From NCBI GenBank assembly GCA_017304675.1, contig JAFKLS010000018.1, positions 124,001-188,000 on the forward strand: 64,000 nucleotides of DNA. The letters run 5' to 3'. The translations under genes and the position numbers were made by a program. The notes below the pieces were generated by a model. The model did not search any database. It was not told where the DNA came from and saw nothing but the letters and a program-made list of their open reading frames with translations. The stretch's first letter is position 1, and each line of letters opens with the position of its first letter. This stretch comes from Sphingobacteriia bacterium. GTDB taxonomy: Bacteria; Bacteroidota; Bacteroidia; Chitinophagales; Chitinophagaceae. Of the stretch, positions 26,914 to 35,351 are shown in pieces.

Positions 26914-27366
26914 ATGAGCAAAGCAAAAAAAATAGAAGATTTCAATGATTCTTATAATAGTGATCTGATTGACGGGTTATTTGATAACATAACTCCAGAA
27001 GAACAAACGGATACGGATTATAAGATGAAACTGGCTGCCAAAATCTACGGTGCTTTAAAACGAAAAGGTTGGACACAAAGCCAGCTGGCTGGATCAATGG
27101 ACAAACAGGTTTCTGTAATATCCAAATGGCTTAGCGGAACACATAATTTTACGATAGATACGTTAATTGCTATTCAACGAATATTGAACGTTCAATTACT
27201 TGATGTAGAAGAATATAAGGAAAAGAAAGTATTGGATGTCAAACTGACTATCTCATCAGAAACTTCCCATTTCAGCGATACAGAGTTGCATAGGTATATT
27301 CAGGAAGCAGGCGGCATGAGCGCAACGAGTATTAGTAAAACCCCGATATTAGAGAGCCAATGGTAG
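26914..27366 (+). CDS. HigA-like XRE antitoxin with C-terminal extension
   Basis: 150 residues. The XRE helix-turn-helix spans about 48-98 (KIYGALKRKGWTQSQLAGSM, VSVISKWLSGTHNFTIDTLI), fitting a DNA-binding autorepressor. Unlike a minimal HigA it continues for about 50 residues past the helix-turn-helix, ending in KTPILESQW. In toxin-antitoxin-chaperone systems such an extension is the part recognised by the SecB-like chaperone (established for mycobacteria); here that role is inferred from gene order. Its stop overlaps the next gene's start by 7 bases. Confidence 0.75.
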   Translation: MSKAKKIEDFNDSYNSDLIDGLFDNITPEEQTDTDYKMKLAAKIYGALKRKGWTQSQLAGSMDKQVSVISKWLSGTHNFTIDTLIAIQRILNVQLLDVEEYKEKKVLDVKLTISSETSHFSDTELHRYIQEAGGMSATSISKTPILESQW

Positions 27367-27773
27367 AAATAGAAAATTCGTTTAAAATCATCGCGGGGGA
27401 AATAATTGAATTCGATATCAAACCGCACTTGGATATTTCATTTTCCAATGATTTTTTATTGGCCTATGACATTGAACAGGAACAACAGCTTAATAAAGAA
27501 AAACGTTTGCTATTCTTTAATACATCAGTAGGCATCCGTAAAAAAGAAACAGGTGAATTACTTGTATCATTGAAGGCACTTACAGTTTTTGAAATTCGTG
27601 ATTTTGAAAAAAATGTACAGCTAATAGAACCTAATCAATTTTCTTTGCCAAGGGAAATAAATACTTCAATGAGCAGGATTGCAGTAAGTGTAACAAGAGG
27701 ATTATTATCGGGAAAATTAAAGGATACTTATTTGCCTCATGCAATACTTCCTTTGCTTCCTTTTGAATATTAA
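27360..27773 (+). CDS. SecB-like chaperone of the toxin-antitoxin operon
   Basis: 137 residues, predicted mostly beta strands followed by a C-terminal helix pair. The region SRIAVSVTRGLLSGKL...TYLPHAILPLLP resembles the SecB segment in which a helix (arginine-containing) leads to a proline-rich LP.L/I turn. No signal peptide. It overlaps the antitoxin gene and is the third gene of a toxin, antitoxin, chaperone order, which is exactly that of the mycobacterial Rv1955-Rv1957 system. Alone the sequence likeness is modest; context raises the probability. Confidence 0.5.
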   Translation: MVEIENSFKIIAGEIIEFDIKPHLDISFSNDFLLAYDIEQEQQLNKEKRLLFFNTSVGIRKKETGELLVSLKALTVFEIRDFEKNVQLIEPNQFSLPREINTSMSRIAVSVTRGLLSGKLKDTYLPHAILPLLPFEY

Positions 27774-27825
27774 AAAACAGTTCTTTTTATTATTAAACCA
27801 AGTCCGAAAAAGTGACCTGATTTGT

Positions 27826-27852
27826 GCAGGTTCGATTCCCTGCCACGGAACA
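27826..27852 (+). other. tRNA 3'-end-like fragment (possible attachment-site remnant)
   Basis: GCAGG-TTCGATTC-CCTGC followed by CACGGAA resembles a tRNA T-arm plus part of an acceptor strand. The loop is one base too long, and the upstream sequence, which is the chaperone gene end, cannot supply the rest of a tRNA. Elements that integrate into tRNA genes leave such 3' fragments. The likeness is partial. Confidence 0.3.
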
Positions 27853-27943
27853 CTAGAGAATTACGGCACGTACTTGGCACACAATACCTGTAAGATATTG
27901 ACTATCATAAGAGATCGTGTTCCTGTTCTGGGCACAAACACTC

Positions 27944-27981
27944 AAGCAAAAAGACTCACCTTCCAGTGAGTCTTTTTGCTT
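27944..27981. terminator. Strong bidirectional terminator
   Basis: A 16-bp stem (AAGCAAAAAGACTCAC at 27944-27959 pairing with 27966-27981) with a 6-base CTTCCA loop and T-rich 3' sides on both strands. It separates the toxin-antitoxin operon from the convergent dioxygenase gene. Confidence 0.8.
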
Positions 27982-28023
27982 TTACTATCTTCTATTATGT
28001 CGTAATAAACCCTTCCTACTGCA

Positions 28024-28863
28024 TTAACCTATCTGCACCGATGTCATTGTCAAAGAGCCTCCAACAGCTTTGTCGTTAAAAAAAGAGACGGCTTCTTCTT
28101 TTTGAGATAACCCTAATGTATAGATTAAGGGTAAATAATGTTCCGGCGTTGGAATGGCCAGTGAAGCCTCATGCCCCAGCTGTTCATAACGAATCAAAGC
28201 ATTGTAATGTTTTTGGCTTATCAATTGTTTAAATGTATTATTCATTTCAGATGCCCAATCGTATGCAAAACCAGGTTCATTCAGTTTATCCCATGCTACC
28301 ATTCTTAAATTATGCACCATATTGCCGCTGCCTATTATCAATACTCCTTTTTTTCTGAGGTCATAAATCTCTTTAGCCAATTCGAAATGCCATTGAGCGT
28401 CTTTTGTATAGTCAATACTCAACTGCAAAACAGGAATATTGGCTAATGGATACATATGTTTAACAATAGACCATGCACCATGATCTAAACCCCAATCATG
28501 AGAAAGCCCCACATTTGTTGAGTGGATCATTTCGGCTGTTTCAGTTGCAAGCAACGGATTACCCGGAGCAGGGTACTGAACTTCGTACAATGCTTTAGGG
28601 AAGCCGCCAAAATCGTGTATGGTTGGCGGAAAATCCATAGCAGTTATATGTGTTCCCCTGGTAAACCAATGGGCGGATATTACCAATACCGCTTTGGGTA
28701 CAACCAGTTGCTGCGCCATAACAGACCAGGTTTTACTAAACTCATTATCTTCTATACCGTTCATCGGAGACCCATGCCCTACAAACAGAACAGGCATTAA
28801 CTGATCTTGCAGTGCCAATTCGTTTGTAAATTTCTTAAAGCTGTTGAAAGAATCTATAGCCAT
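28024..28863 (-). CDS. ygiD: LigB-family extradiol dioxygenase (4,5-DOPA dioxygenase-like)
   Basis: A 279-residue class III ring-cleavage dioxygenase. The metal-site histidines appear in VGHGSPM, ISAHWFTRG, LDHGAW and the later NMVHNLR and PEHYLP blocks, all characteristic of the YgiD/DODA group. YgiD proteins cleave DOPA-like catechols in vitro, but their in vivo substrate in most bacteria is unknown. It is transcribed alone, between the terminator at 27944 and the sensor kinase gene, whose stop lies 91 bases upstream of its start. Confidence 0.88.
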   Translation of the reverse strand: MAIDSFNSFKKFTNELALQDQLMPVLFVGHGSPMNGIEDNEFSKTWSVMAQQLVVPKAVLVISAHWFTRGTHITAMDFPPTIHDFGGFPKALYEVQYPAPGNPLLATETAEMIHSTNVGLSHDWGLDHGAWSIVKHMYPLANIPVLQLSIDYTKDAQWHFELAKEIYDLRKKGVLIIGSGNMVHNLRMVAWDKLNEPGFAYDWASEMNNTFKQLISQKHYNALIRYEQLGHEASLAIPTPEHYLPLIYTLGLSQKEEAVSFFNDKAVGGSLTMTSVQIG

Positions 28864-28954
28864 AACACACTTTTACTAAAATGAATTTTAAAACATAAAA
28901 TTACTACAGAGTAAAAGGGGCTGTTGCACTTCATTTTTCGTTATCCGAAATAAA

Positions 28955-30658
28955 TCAGGAAGTTTTACGGAAAGCAGGTATTTGAAAAGCGAATGTACTG
29001 CCCTCCCCAAAAGAGCTTTTTACGCCAATAGAGCCTCCTTGCGCTTCAATAAAGTCTTTTGAAATTGCCAGCCCTAAACCTGTTCCTGTTTGTGCCTGGC
29101 CCGGAACTTTAAAATACCTGTCGAATATTTTATGCAGGTATTTTTCCTCAATACCTTTTCCTTTATCTGTTACTGAAAAAATAATGAGCTCATTAACCTC
29201 TTTCACTTCCAGGTTAATAACAGATTGCTCAGGAGAAAATTTAATGGCATTGGTTAAAAGATTTACCAATACCCATGATGTTTTTTCTGCATCAACATTA
29301 ATATCGTTCAATGGTTCATGAATATTGGTTTGAATATGAATTGCTTTTTGTTGTGCCTGAAAATGTACAGCTGCTAAAGCCTGCTCCGTAATAGAAGAAG
29401 GATTGGTGAGTTGTAGTTTGAGTTGAATATTGCCTGTTTCTACCTGCGATATATTCAGTAGCTCGCCGGTTATCTTTAATAATCTTTCGGCATCATCATT
29501 TATGCTTTTCAATAAATCTTTCTGATCTTCATTCAGCTTTCCAACCCTGTCATCGTTCAAAAGCTGGGAGCTCATTTTAATTGAGGCGATAGGTGTTTTT
29601 AATTCATGCGAAACAGTGGCAATAAAATTGGTTTTCGCTACATTCAATTCATGAAACAAGGTAACATTCTTTAGTACAATTACTTCGCCCAATACCGAAT
29701 TATCTTTTTCAATAGATACCACTTCTTTAGAGAAATAACTTTCTTTATTGTCTGCATAGATCTTTAATTCCGTAGCTGTTTGCTGGTTCAGTAATGTTCT
29801 CATCAGATCATTATGCAGTGCAATATCTACAACATACTTACCAATACTTTCTGCTTCCTTTAAGCCCAATAGCTTTTCCGCAACGGCATTCATAAACAAA
29901 ATATTGCGTTTAGCATCCAGTCCAATAATGCCATCTTTCATCTGGTTAATAATTGCTTCTATTCGCATTTTTTCCATCTGCAACTTGGCCAGGTTGCTAT
30001 GTTCATATTCGTCTAATTTTATAGCCATCATATTAAAAGTGTCTATCAGTTCGCCGAATTCATCGTCTTGCTTCAGGTGAATGCGTGCACCATAATTTTT
30101 TCTACTGATCTCTTTAATGCCATCTGAAATGGCTGCAATGGGTTTTGCAATAATGGCTGGTATATTAAATACTGCCGTAAATGCTATTAATGTTAGAAAA
30201 GTGAAAATAATCATTAACCAGAAAGAAGCATCTTCTGCCGTTTGTTTGGCCACAGCATTTTTCCTGAGAATGGCTGCCTGGTTCAGTTCATTAATCTTCT
30301 GAATATTTTCTCGTATATCTTTATAATTGGTATCTGCCAGAGGGTTTAACTTCAACTGCTCAAAGCTTTTTCTTACTTCTGTTGTAGCATCCCCTTCACC
30401 CGGTTCTGTAATATTGTGTTCCTGTTTTTGCAGGTTTTTTTCTATGATGTCTATTGCTTGTTTGTTCTGCGGGAGGAGGTCTAAAGCATGGAGAATATTG
30501 TTATTGTAAACAAGGGTTTCGTAATTGTTTTTAATGATCTTGTCTGTATCGTTACTGATGCGATTGATATAAAAAATGCCCAATACGCCAAATACCAGTA
30601 TCACTAAAAATAAAAACCCAAGGCTGTAATATAATTTGGTTTTAATACTCGTTTTCAT
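28955..30658 (-). CDS. Sensor histidine kinase of the Kdp locus (HAMP-PAS-HisKA-HATPase)
   Basis: A 567-residue kinase. Two membrane helices (~11-31 and ~150-175) flank a small periplasmic helical domain. HAMP lies at ~173-225, a PAS domain at ~235-330, the phospho-acceptor His351 is in TVSHELKTP, and the ATPase has NLLTNAIKFSP and GTGLGLAISKDFIEAQGG. It begins one base after the KdpD stop codon. Since that KdpD lacks a kinase domain, this protein is the likely catalytic partner in potassium or turgor sensing. No cognate KdpE-like regulator is adjacent. Confidence 0.9.
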   Translation of the reverse strand: MKTSIKTKLYYSLGFLFLVILVFGVLGIFYINRISNDTDKIIKNNYETLVYNNNILHALDLLPQNKQAIDIIEKNLQKQEHNITEPGEGDATTEVRKSFEQLKLNPLADTNYKDIRENIQKINELNQAAILRKNAVAKQTAEDASFWLMIIFTFLTLIAFTAVFNIPAIIAKPIAAISDGIKEISRKNYGARIHLKQDDEFGELIDTFNMMAIKLDEYEHSNLAKLQMEKMRIEAIINQMKDGIIGLDAKRNILFMNAVAEKLLGLKEAESIGKYVVDIALHNDLMRTLLNQQTATELKIYADNKESYFSKEVVSIEKDNSVLGEVIVLKNVTLFHELNVAKTNFIATVSHELKTPIASIKMSSQLLNDDRVGKLNEDQKDLLKSINDDAERLLKITGELLNISQVETGNIQLKLQLTNPSSITEQALAAVHFQAQQKAIHIQTNIHEPLNDINVDAEKTSWVLVNLLTNAIKFSPEQSVINLEVKEVNELIIFSVTDKGKGIEEKYLHKIFDRYFKVPGQAQTGTGLGLAISKDFIEAQGGSIGVKSSFGEGSTFAFQIPAFRKTS

Positions 30659-30659
30659 G

Positions 30660-31790
30660 CTACGATAAAATTACAATGTCTATATCCGATGCAGAGAATT
30701 TGTTAAGCAGTTGGTTGAATACGGCTGTGTTTAAAATAATATTAAACAAATGCATATGCGGTTTGCCAATACAAACTGTGGTAATTTCTTTGGTTTCTGC
30801 AACAGCAAATATTTCTTTCGCAACATTGTTACCTTTTACTTTAATCACTTCTGCGCCGAGTTCTGTAGCCAGTTTAAAATTGTTAATTAAATGCCGTTGT
30901 GCAGCCAGCCCTATTTTATCGCCATCTTCTTTTGAAGTTTGCACATACAGCAAATACCATTTTGAACGGTAATAAGATGCAAGCCTTGCCGTTTTACGAA
31001 TCACTTTTTTTGCATTTTCATAATTGCTGCTGATGCATGCAAGAAATTTTTCCTGCCGCAGGTGAACATTACGGGGTAATTCTGTTTCTATTTTTCTTTC
31101 TACCTGCGAGGCTACTTCTTTTAATGCCAACTCTCTTAGTTGTAATATTTTTTCCGGCTGAAAAAAATTTTTAAGTGCTATCTGAATCTTGTCAGCAGCA
31201 TAAATTTTCCCTTCTTTTAAACGGGTAATGAGCTCATCGGCCGTAAGGTCTATGTTCACCACCTCATCTGCTTCCTGAATAATTTTATCGGGTATCCTTT
31301 CTGCAACATCAACACCTGTTATATCTCTAATATCATTATACAAACTTTCTATATGCTGTATATTCACTGCGCTGATTACATTAATGCCTGCATCCAATAT
31401 TTCTATCACATCCTGCCAGCGCTTTTCATTCTTACTGCCTTCTATATTGGTATGTGCCAGTTCATCTACAATCACTACTTCAGGCCTTAATGCAATTACA
31501 GCCTGCACATCTAATTCTTCCAGTTCCTTGCCTTTATAAAATAATTTTCTACGGGGTATTATGGGTAATCCTTCCACCAGGCCCTGTGTTTCTTTTCGGT
31601 TATGTGTTTCTATATAACCAATCTTCACATCTACGCCATTTCTAAGAAGCGTATGCGCCTCTTGCAGCATCCTAAAGGTTTTACCCACACCGGCACTCAT
31701 GCCAATATATACTTTAAATTTACCTCTACGGGATTTTCTGATCAGTTCTAAAAAGTGCTGTACATTTTGGTCTTTAGCAGATGTAGCCAT
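30660..31790 (-). CDS. kdpD: KdpD N-terminal sensor protein without kinase domain
   Basis: 376 residues equal to the N-terminal part of KdpD only: a KdpD domain with Walker A GMSAGVGKTF near residue 30 and ELAHTNIEGSKNEKRWQDV, then a universal-stress-protein-like domain (~240-376, LYVQTSKEDGD ... TTVCIGKPHMHLFN). In full-length KdpD this part senses the potassium/ATP or c-di-AMP state. The four membrane helices, GAF and kinase domains are absent. The kinase at 28955-30658 follows at a one-base gap and probably supplies them. The reading frame is intact, so this is a split arrangement and not decay. Confidence 0.9.
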   Translation of the reverse strand: MATSAKDQNVQHFLELIRKSRRGKFKVYIGMSAGVGKTFRMLQEAHTLLRNGVDVKIGYIETHNRKETQGLVEGLPIIPRRKLFYKGKELEELDVQAVIALRPEVVIVDELAHTNIEGSKNEKRWQDVIEILDAGINVISAVNIQHIESLYNDIRDITGVDVAERIPDKIIQEADEVVNIDLTADELITRLKEGKIYAADKIQIALKNFFQPEKILQLRELALKEVASQVERKIETELPRNVHLRQEKFLACISSNYENAKKVIRKTARLASYYRSKWYLLYVQTSKEDGDKIGLAAQRHLINNFKLATELGAEVIKVKGNNVAKEIFAVAETKEITTVCIGKPHMHLFNIILNTAVFNQLLNKFSASDIDIVILS

Positions 31791-31800
31791 TGTTTAAAAG

Positions 31801-32037
31801 TTATTGGGCATGTGCCTGCACATACCTGATCACAGAACCTACGGTAACCAGTTTTTCTGCTTCTTCATCGGGAATGGTAAGGTTAAACTGTTTTTCCAAT
31901 TCCATTTGTAGTTCCAACACATCCAGTGAATCTACATTCAGGTCGTCTTTAAAGCTTGCTTCGTCTAATAACTGGCCTTCTTCTATGGCCAGCTTATCGG
32001 TCATTATTTGTTTAACCTTTTGTGTAACATTATGCAT
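31801..32037 (-). CDS. Acyl carrier protein
   Basis: A 78-residue acidic carrier protein. VDSLDVLELQMELEKQF contains the DSL motif whose serine receives 4'-phosphopantetheine, and the helix II/III sequence (IPDEEAEKLVTVGSVIRYV) is typical. The start is set at 32037 (MHNVTQKVKQIM), the usual ACP beginning; the frame is open to 32097. It sits 10 bases upstream of kdpD and downstream of the barrel genes, an unusual place for an ACP; no fatty-acid genes are near. Confidence 0.88.
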   Translation of the reverse strand: MHNVTQKVKQIMTDKLAIEEGQLLDEASFKDDLNVDSLDVLELQMELEKQFNLTIPDEEAEKLVTVGSVIRYVQAHAQ

Positions 32038-32246
32038 ACTCAATTGTTTATTCAGGTGATGAATGATTGATATAATTTTCATGTACCAAACAATCAATCT
32101 GAAAGCAACATCCTATCTTTTACAGACAGAATGTTGTTGAACGAAGTTACACCGATACCACTGATTCCATAATCATTATGAATTAAATAATACTTTAAAT
32201 CTATTTTACTGATGCCATTACTTTATGTTTCAACATTTAACTGTTG

Positions 32247-33647
32247 TTACATTCTAAATAATAATGCAAGAATGATACGTGTTTCAGATTTCACTAAATC
32301 CGGCCTCCAGCCCGCCGTTAACGGGGTTGTTGTATATCCGTCGGGAGAAGTAACGCCGCCATGCCCTGCGAAATAAGGAACACTTGAATTTCTGTTCACA
32401 ATTTCAAAACGCAATGTGGTACTTTGATTAGGCATGTAATCGAAATTGGTAGATATATCCCAACCTGTAAAGGGGTCGCCCGGATTGGCCGTGAAAGGAA
32501 ATGCTCCGGCGGTTTGTGTAGGGTTGTTGGGGTCGGGCAATGCACTGGCCTGGCCTGTTGGCAATAATACAAGATACCTTCCCGGATTGGTCATCCAGCC
32601 CCCACCAATGGTCCAGGCATATTTGTTGTTATTAAACCAAATCCTGTTATAGATCATTGAGCTGATAAAGTATTGTGCAGGGCCTTTTGCAGGGTTTTTA
32701 TCATTAAATCCATTTACACCACCTCCTGTTTCAAAACCAATATCGAAGGTGTATGACAATGCTGCCTGGCTAATCCCTTTTGTTTTGGCTTTGCTTTTAT
32801 AATACCTCGCCAACAAACTATTGTCTGAATGAAAGCGCTTTCTATCGGGTATGCCTCCTGCATCTGTACCAAAGTAATCGTTGGTGAGCACTTTAAAATT
32901 ATCGCCAGGCATATATGTAAAGTTGAATCCAAGGCCCGGCATACTGTTAAATTTGCCATAGCTCTGCCAGCCATTAATAATCCAGGGCTCTAGCTTAATG
33001 TGTTTTGTTAAAAACAGTTGAACACGAATGCCGTTAAAAAACCAGGGGGTATTATCGGAAGTGAACGAGGCCTGATATTCCCAGTTCTCCGGCTGATAAT
33101 AAGAATTCAATCCTATATAAGACATGAACAATCCTGCATCAATATTTACGCCATACCATTTATTAATGTGTACACCTGCATAAGCTTCACTAAGATAGCG
33201 ATACACGTCTGCAAGATTATATTGCCCCCTGTAAGGGCTAAGATCATTTCGCGGAACAACTGTTGATCGCATGCCGAACTGTGTCATAATCCTGGCATGT
33301 GTATTTTGGTATGTAAAATCACCGCCTAAGTGTAGTGCAGACAATTGCAATTCATTACTTCTTGCTACTGCAGTAGAACCTACTGCAGTGTTGTCTATCG
33401 GGTTATTAAAAGAGTAATTATAATTTACATCCAGCAAAATGCTGGGTATAAAATATTTCCCTTTCCATACAACAGAGTCTCTTCTGTCGCTACCATTTTG
33501 CCAGGTTGCATCAATATTTTCGAAAGGTATTTTTTCTTTCTGTTTCAGCGAATCCTGAGCCATTCCTGCAAAAGAAATTGTTATGCCGGCAATAAAGCCT
33601 GAGATTATCTTTTTCATCCATTCATGTTTTATTGTGTTAATTATCAT
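32247..33647 (-). CDS. Outer-membrane beta-barrel (porin-like) protein of the Kdp operon
   Basis: 466 residues with a signal peptide (MKKIISGFIAGITISFAGMAQ, from Met11). Its body is rich in alternating aromatic strands (YNYSFNNPIDN, YAGVHINKWYGVNIDAGLFMSYIG, WFFNGIRVQLFLTKHIKLEPWIINGWQ) and ends ILALLFRM, with a C-terminal aromatic strand typical of outer-membrane barrels. Start at 33647 directly abuts the stop of the first barrel gene (TAAATG); Met11 at 33617 is an alternative. Together with the upstream barrel it may provide an outer-membrane path for potassium at low supply (inference from operon). Confidence 0.78.
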   Translation of the reverse strand: MIINTIKHEWMKKIISGFIAGITISFAGMAQDSLKQKEKIPFENIDATWQNGSDRRDSVVWKGKYFIPSILLDVNYNYSFNNPIDNTAVGSTAVARSNELQLSALHLGGDFTYQNTHARIMTQFGMRSTVVPRNDLSPYRGQYNLADVYRYLSEAYAGVHINKWYGVNIDAGLFMSYIGLNSYYQPENWEYQASFTSDNTPWFFNGIRVQLFLTKHIKLEPWIINGWQSYGKFNSMPGLGFNFTYMPGDNFKVLTNDYFGTDAGGIPDRKRFHSDNSLLARYYKSKAKTKGISQAALSYTFDIGFETGGGVNGFNDKNPAKGPAQYFISSMIYNRIWFNNNKYAWTIGGGWMTNPGRYLVLLPTGQASALPDPNNPTQTAGAFPFTANPGDPFTGWDISTNFDYMPNQSTTLRFEIVNRNSSVPYFAGHGGVTSPDGYTTTPLTAGWRPDLVKSETRIILALLFRM

Positions 33648-34730
33648 TTACAATTCAATACATAAAGCAGTAATAAAATGCTTGTTGCTATTAGCTGTTG
33701 TGTTGCCTTTATAAAAAACATCGTCTTTACTGGCATACATTCCATACTCTAAACGCCACACTATATTTTCGTTTATACGGTAATCGGCATTTACAGAATA
33801 TCCAAACGTTCTAAAACCATTGTTGGTTGCCAAACGAATCATTACGCCATCATCGTCTGCATAATATTCACCCCGGGCAGCTAAACTGATTTTTTTATCT
33901 GCAACATATTTAACAATCGCTGCCGGTGTATACCAGGTATTATACTTATTGCTTCCTTTAGATTGTTGTTGAATACCTATATCGAATCCCAGCAATACAT
34001 ACCATTTGGATGAAAGTTGAAACTGACCATAAATATCCTGAAAATAGCGTTGTAGTTTTATGCTATCAGGCGTATCAGATCCCGCAAAAAAACTGTTGTT
34101 CAACAATACACTGTTATTTGGTTTATAAGTAAGCTGGTAGCCAAATGAGGTAGCATTATGGCCATCGGGCCTTTGCATATGTTGCCAGCCGTTTAATAAC
34201 AATGCACTCAACAACCATTTACTGTTATTTGTTGTGTAAGATATTTTAGCGCCGCTTTCATAATAAGGCGAATTCTCGGCGGCCATACTTCTGGTAATGG
34301 TCCAGCAATCTTTACCCATAGCGCTTTCCCAGCCAATATGTGAACTGAAAATACCTGCATCTATCCAAAGGTCTCTCGTTTTCGATAGTTTAATGCCCAC
34401 GTTGGCTTCAAGAATATTCTTGAATACACCTGGTTCGTTAGCAAGGTTTGCATTGGCATAAGTTCCGGCCATCATAGCAAAATTTGCCCTCGCTGCTTTT
34501 TGGGAGTATGATGCTTTGATCATACCAAGATTCAGCGCCACTTCGTTATGCCTGTTATACGCATAAACAAAGCCCGGTCTCTGATGATCTGCGGGATTTC
34601 CGAAATCATATAAATAATATACATCAATCATTCCGCTTACTGTAAAAGAAGATAAGGAAGAATCTTTTTGTCCATTCGCTACCGCCCATTGTACTAACAA
34701 TGGCAATACCCATACTACTATTCTTTGCAT
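33648..34730 (-). CDS. Outer-membrane beta-barrel (porin-like) protein of the Kdp operon
   Basis: 360 residues with a signal peptide (MQRIVVWVLPLLVQWAVANGQ). It shares layout and several motifs with the next barrel: SGMIDVYYLYDFGNPADHQRPGF, DLWIDAGIFSSHIGWESA, LNGWQHMQRPDGHNATSFGYQLTY, and a final HFITALCIEL strand. The two are probably paralogues. It begins 7 bases after kdpC and precedes the second barrel without a gap. Confidence 0.78.
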   Translation of the reverse strand: MQRIVVWVLPLLVQWAVANGQKDSSLSSFTVSGMIDVYYLYDFGNPADHQRPGFVYAYNRHNEVALNLGMIKASYSQKAARANFAMMAGTYANANLANEPGVFKNILEANVGIKLSKTRDLWIDAGIFSSHIGWESAMGKDCWTITRSMAAENSPYYESGAKISYTTNNSKWLLSALLLNGWQHMQRPDGHNATSFGYQLTYKPNNSVLLNNSFFAGSDTPDSIKLQRYFQDIYGQFQLSSKWYVLLGFDIGIQQQSKGSNKYNTWYTPAAIVKYVADKKISLAARGEYYADDDGVMIRLATNNGFRTFGYSVNADYRINENIVWRLEYGMYASKDDVFYKGNTTANSNKHFITALCIEL

Positions 34731-34737
34731 GCCTGTT

Positions 34738-35292
34738 CTATTTTAGCTTATCCAGTGCAATATTTAATTGCAATACATTTAATTTTTCTATGCCATTCAA
34801 CGATTTGTTTTTTTGGGATTGAATTAGCGCTTCTATTTTTTCGTTCGAAATATTTCTTGCCCTGGCAATCCGGTTCACCTGCACTAATGCACCTTGTAAA
34901 GTAATATCGGGATCTAACCCGCTACCGCTTGCCGTAACCAATTCAGAAGGAATGGCTTCTTTCTTTACGGTTGGATTGTGTACCAGGAAAGTATCAATCC
35001 GGTTTTGTACTTCTTTTAGGTATTCGGGATTGGAAGGACCTTTATTACTGCCGCCACTGCCTGCTGCATTATAATTAACCGCAGACGGCCTGCCATTAAA
35101 ATATTTATCTTGTGTAAAGCTTTGCCCTTCTAAAGCATACCCTACGATTTTTCCGTTTACAGATACTGTTTCTCCTTCGCCATGGCCGGGAGATGCTTTG
35201 GCTATTACCCAAATGACCAATGGATATATTACTGAAAAGAATACCAAGCATATAGCTGTAAGTTTAATAGCCGGCAAAATATGTTGTTTCAT
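34738..35292 (-). CDS. kdpC: Potassium-transporting ATPase subunit C
   Basis: 184 residues, single N-terminal membrane helix (LTAICLVFFSVIYPLVIWVIA) and a periplasmic domain with SFTQDKYFNGRPSAVNYNAAGSGGSNKGPSNP and a VTASGSGLDPDIT motif, both diagnostic of KdpC, which stabilises the KdpFABC complex. It follows kdpB after 59 bases and precedes the first barrel by 7 bases. Confidence 0.96.
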   Translation of the reverse strand: MKQHILPAIKLTAICLVFFSVIYPLVIWVIAKASPGHGEGETVSVNGKIVGYALEGQSFTQDKYFNGRPSAVNYNAAGSGGSNKGPSNPEYLKEVQNRIDTFLVHNPTVKKEAIPSELVTASGSGLDPDITLQGALVQVNRIARARNISNEKIEALIQSQKNKSLNGIEKLNVLQLNIALDKLK

Positions 35293-35351
35293 AAAAATTA
35301 ATTATTTGATTGAATTCTGTTTTATTAGTCGTTAACAGGATTATTCAGTTA

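Noticed and set aside
27781..27860. A complete tRNA or tmRNA gene
   Set aside because: Only a T-arm-like part is present with a one-base loop expansion; the upstream sequence cannot form D and anticodon arms.
27739..27969. A 76-codon plus-strand ORF after the chaperone gene
   Set aside because: It overlaps the chaperone end, the tRNA-like fragment and the terminator stem, and has no protein-like features.
30660..31790. KdpD as a truncated pseudogene
   Set aside because: The frame is intact, both expected domains are complete, and a kinase gene follows one base later, so a split design is more likely.
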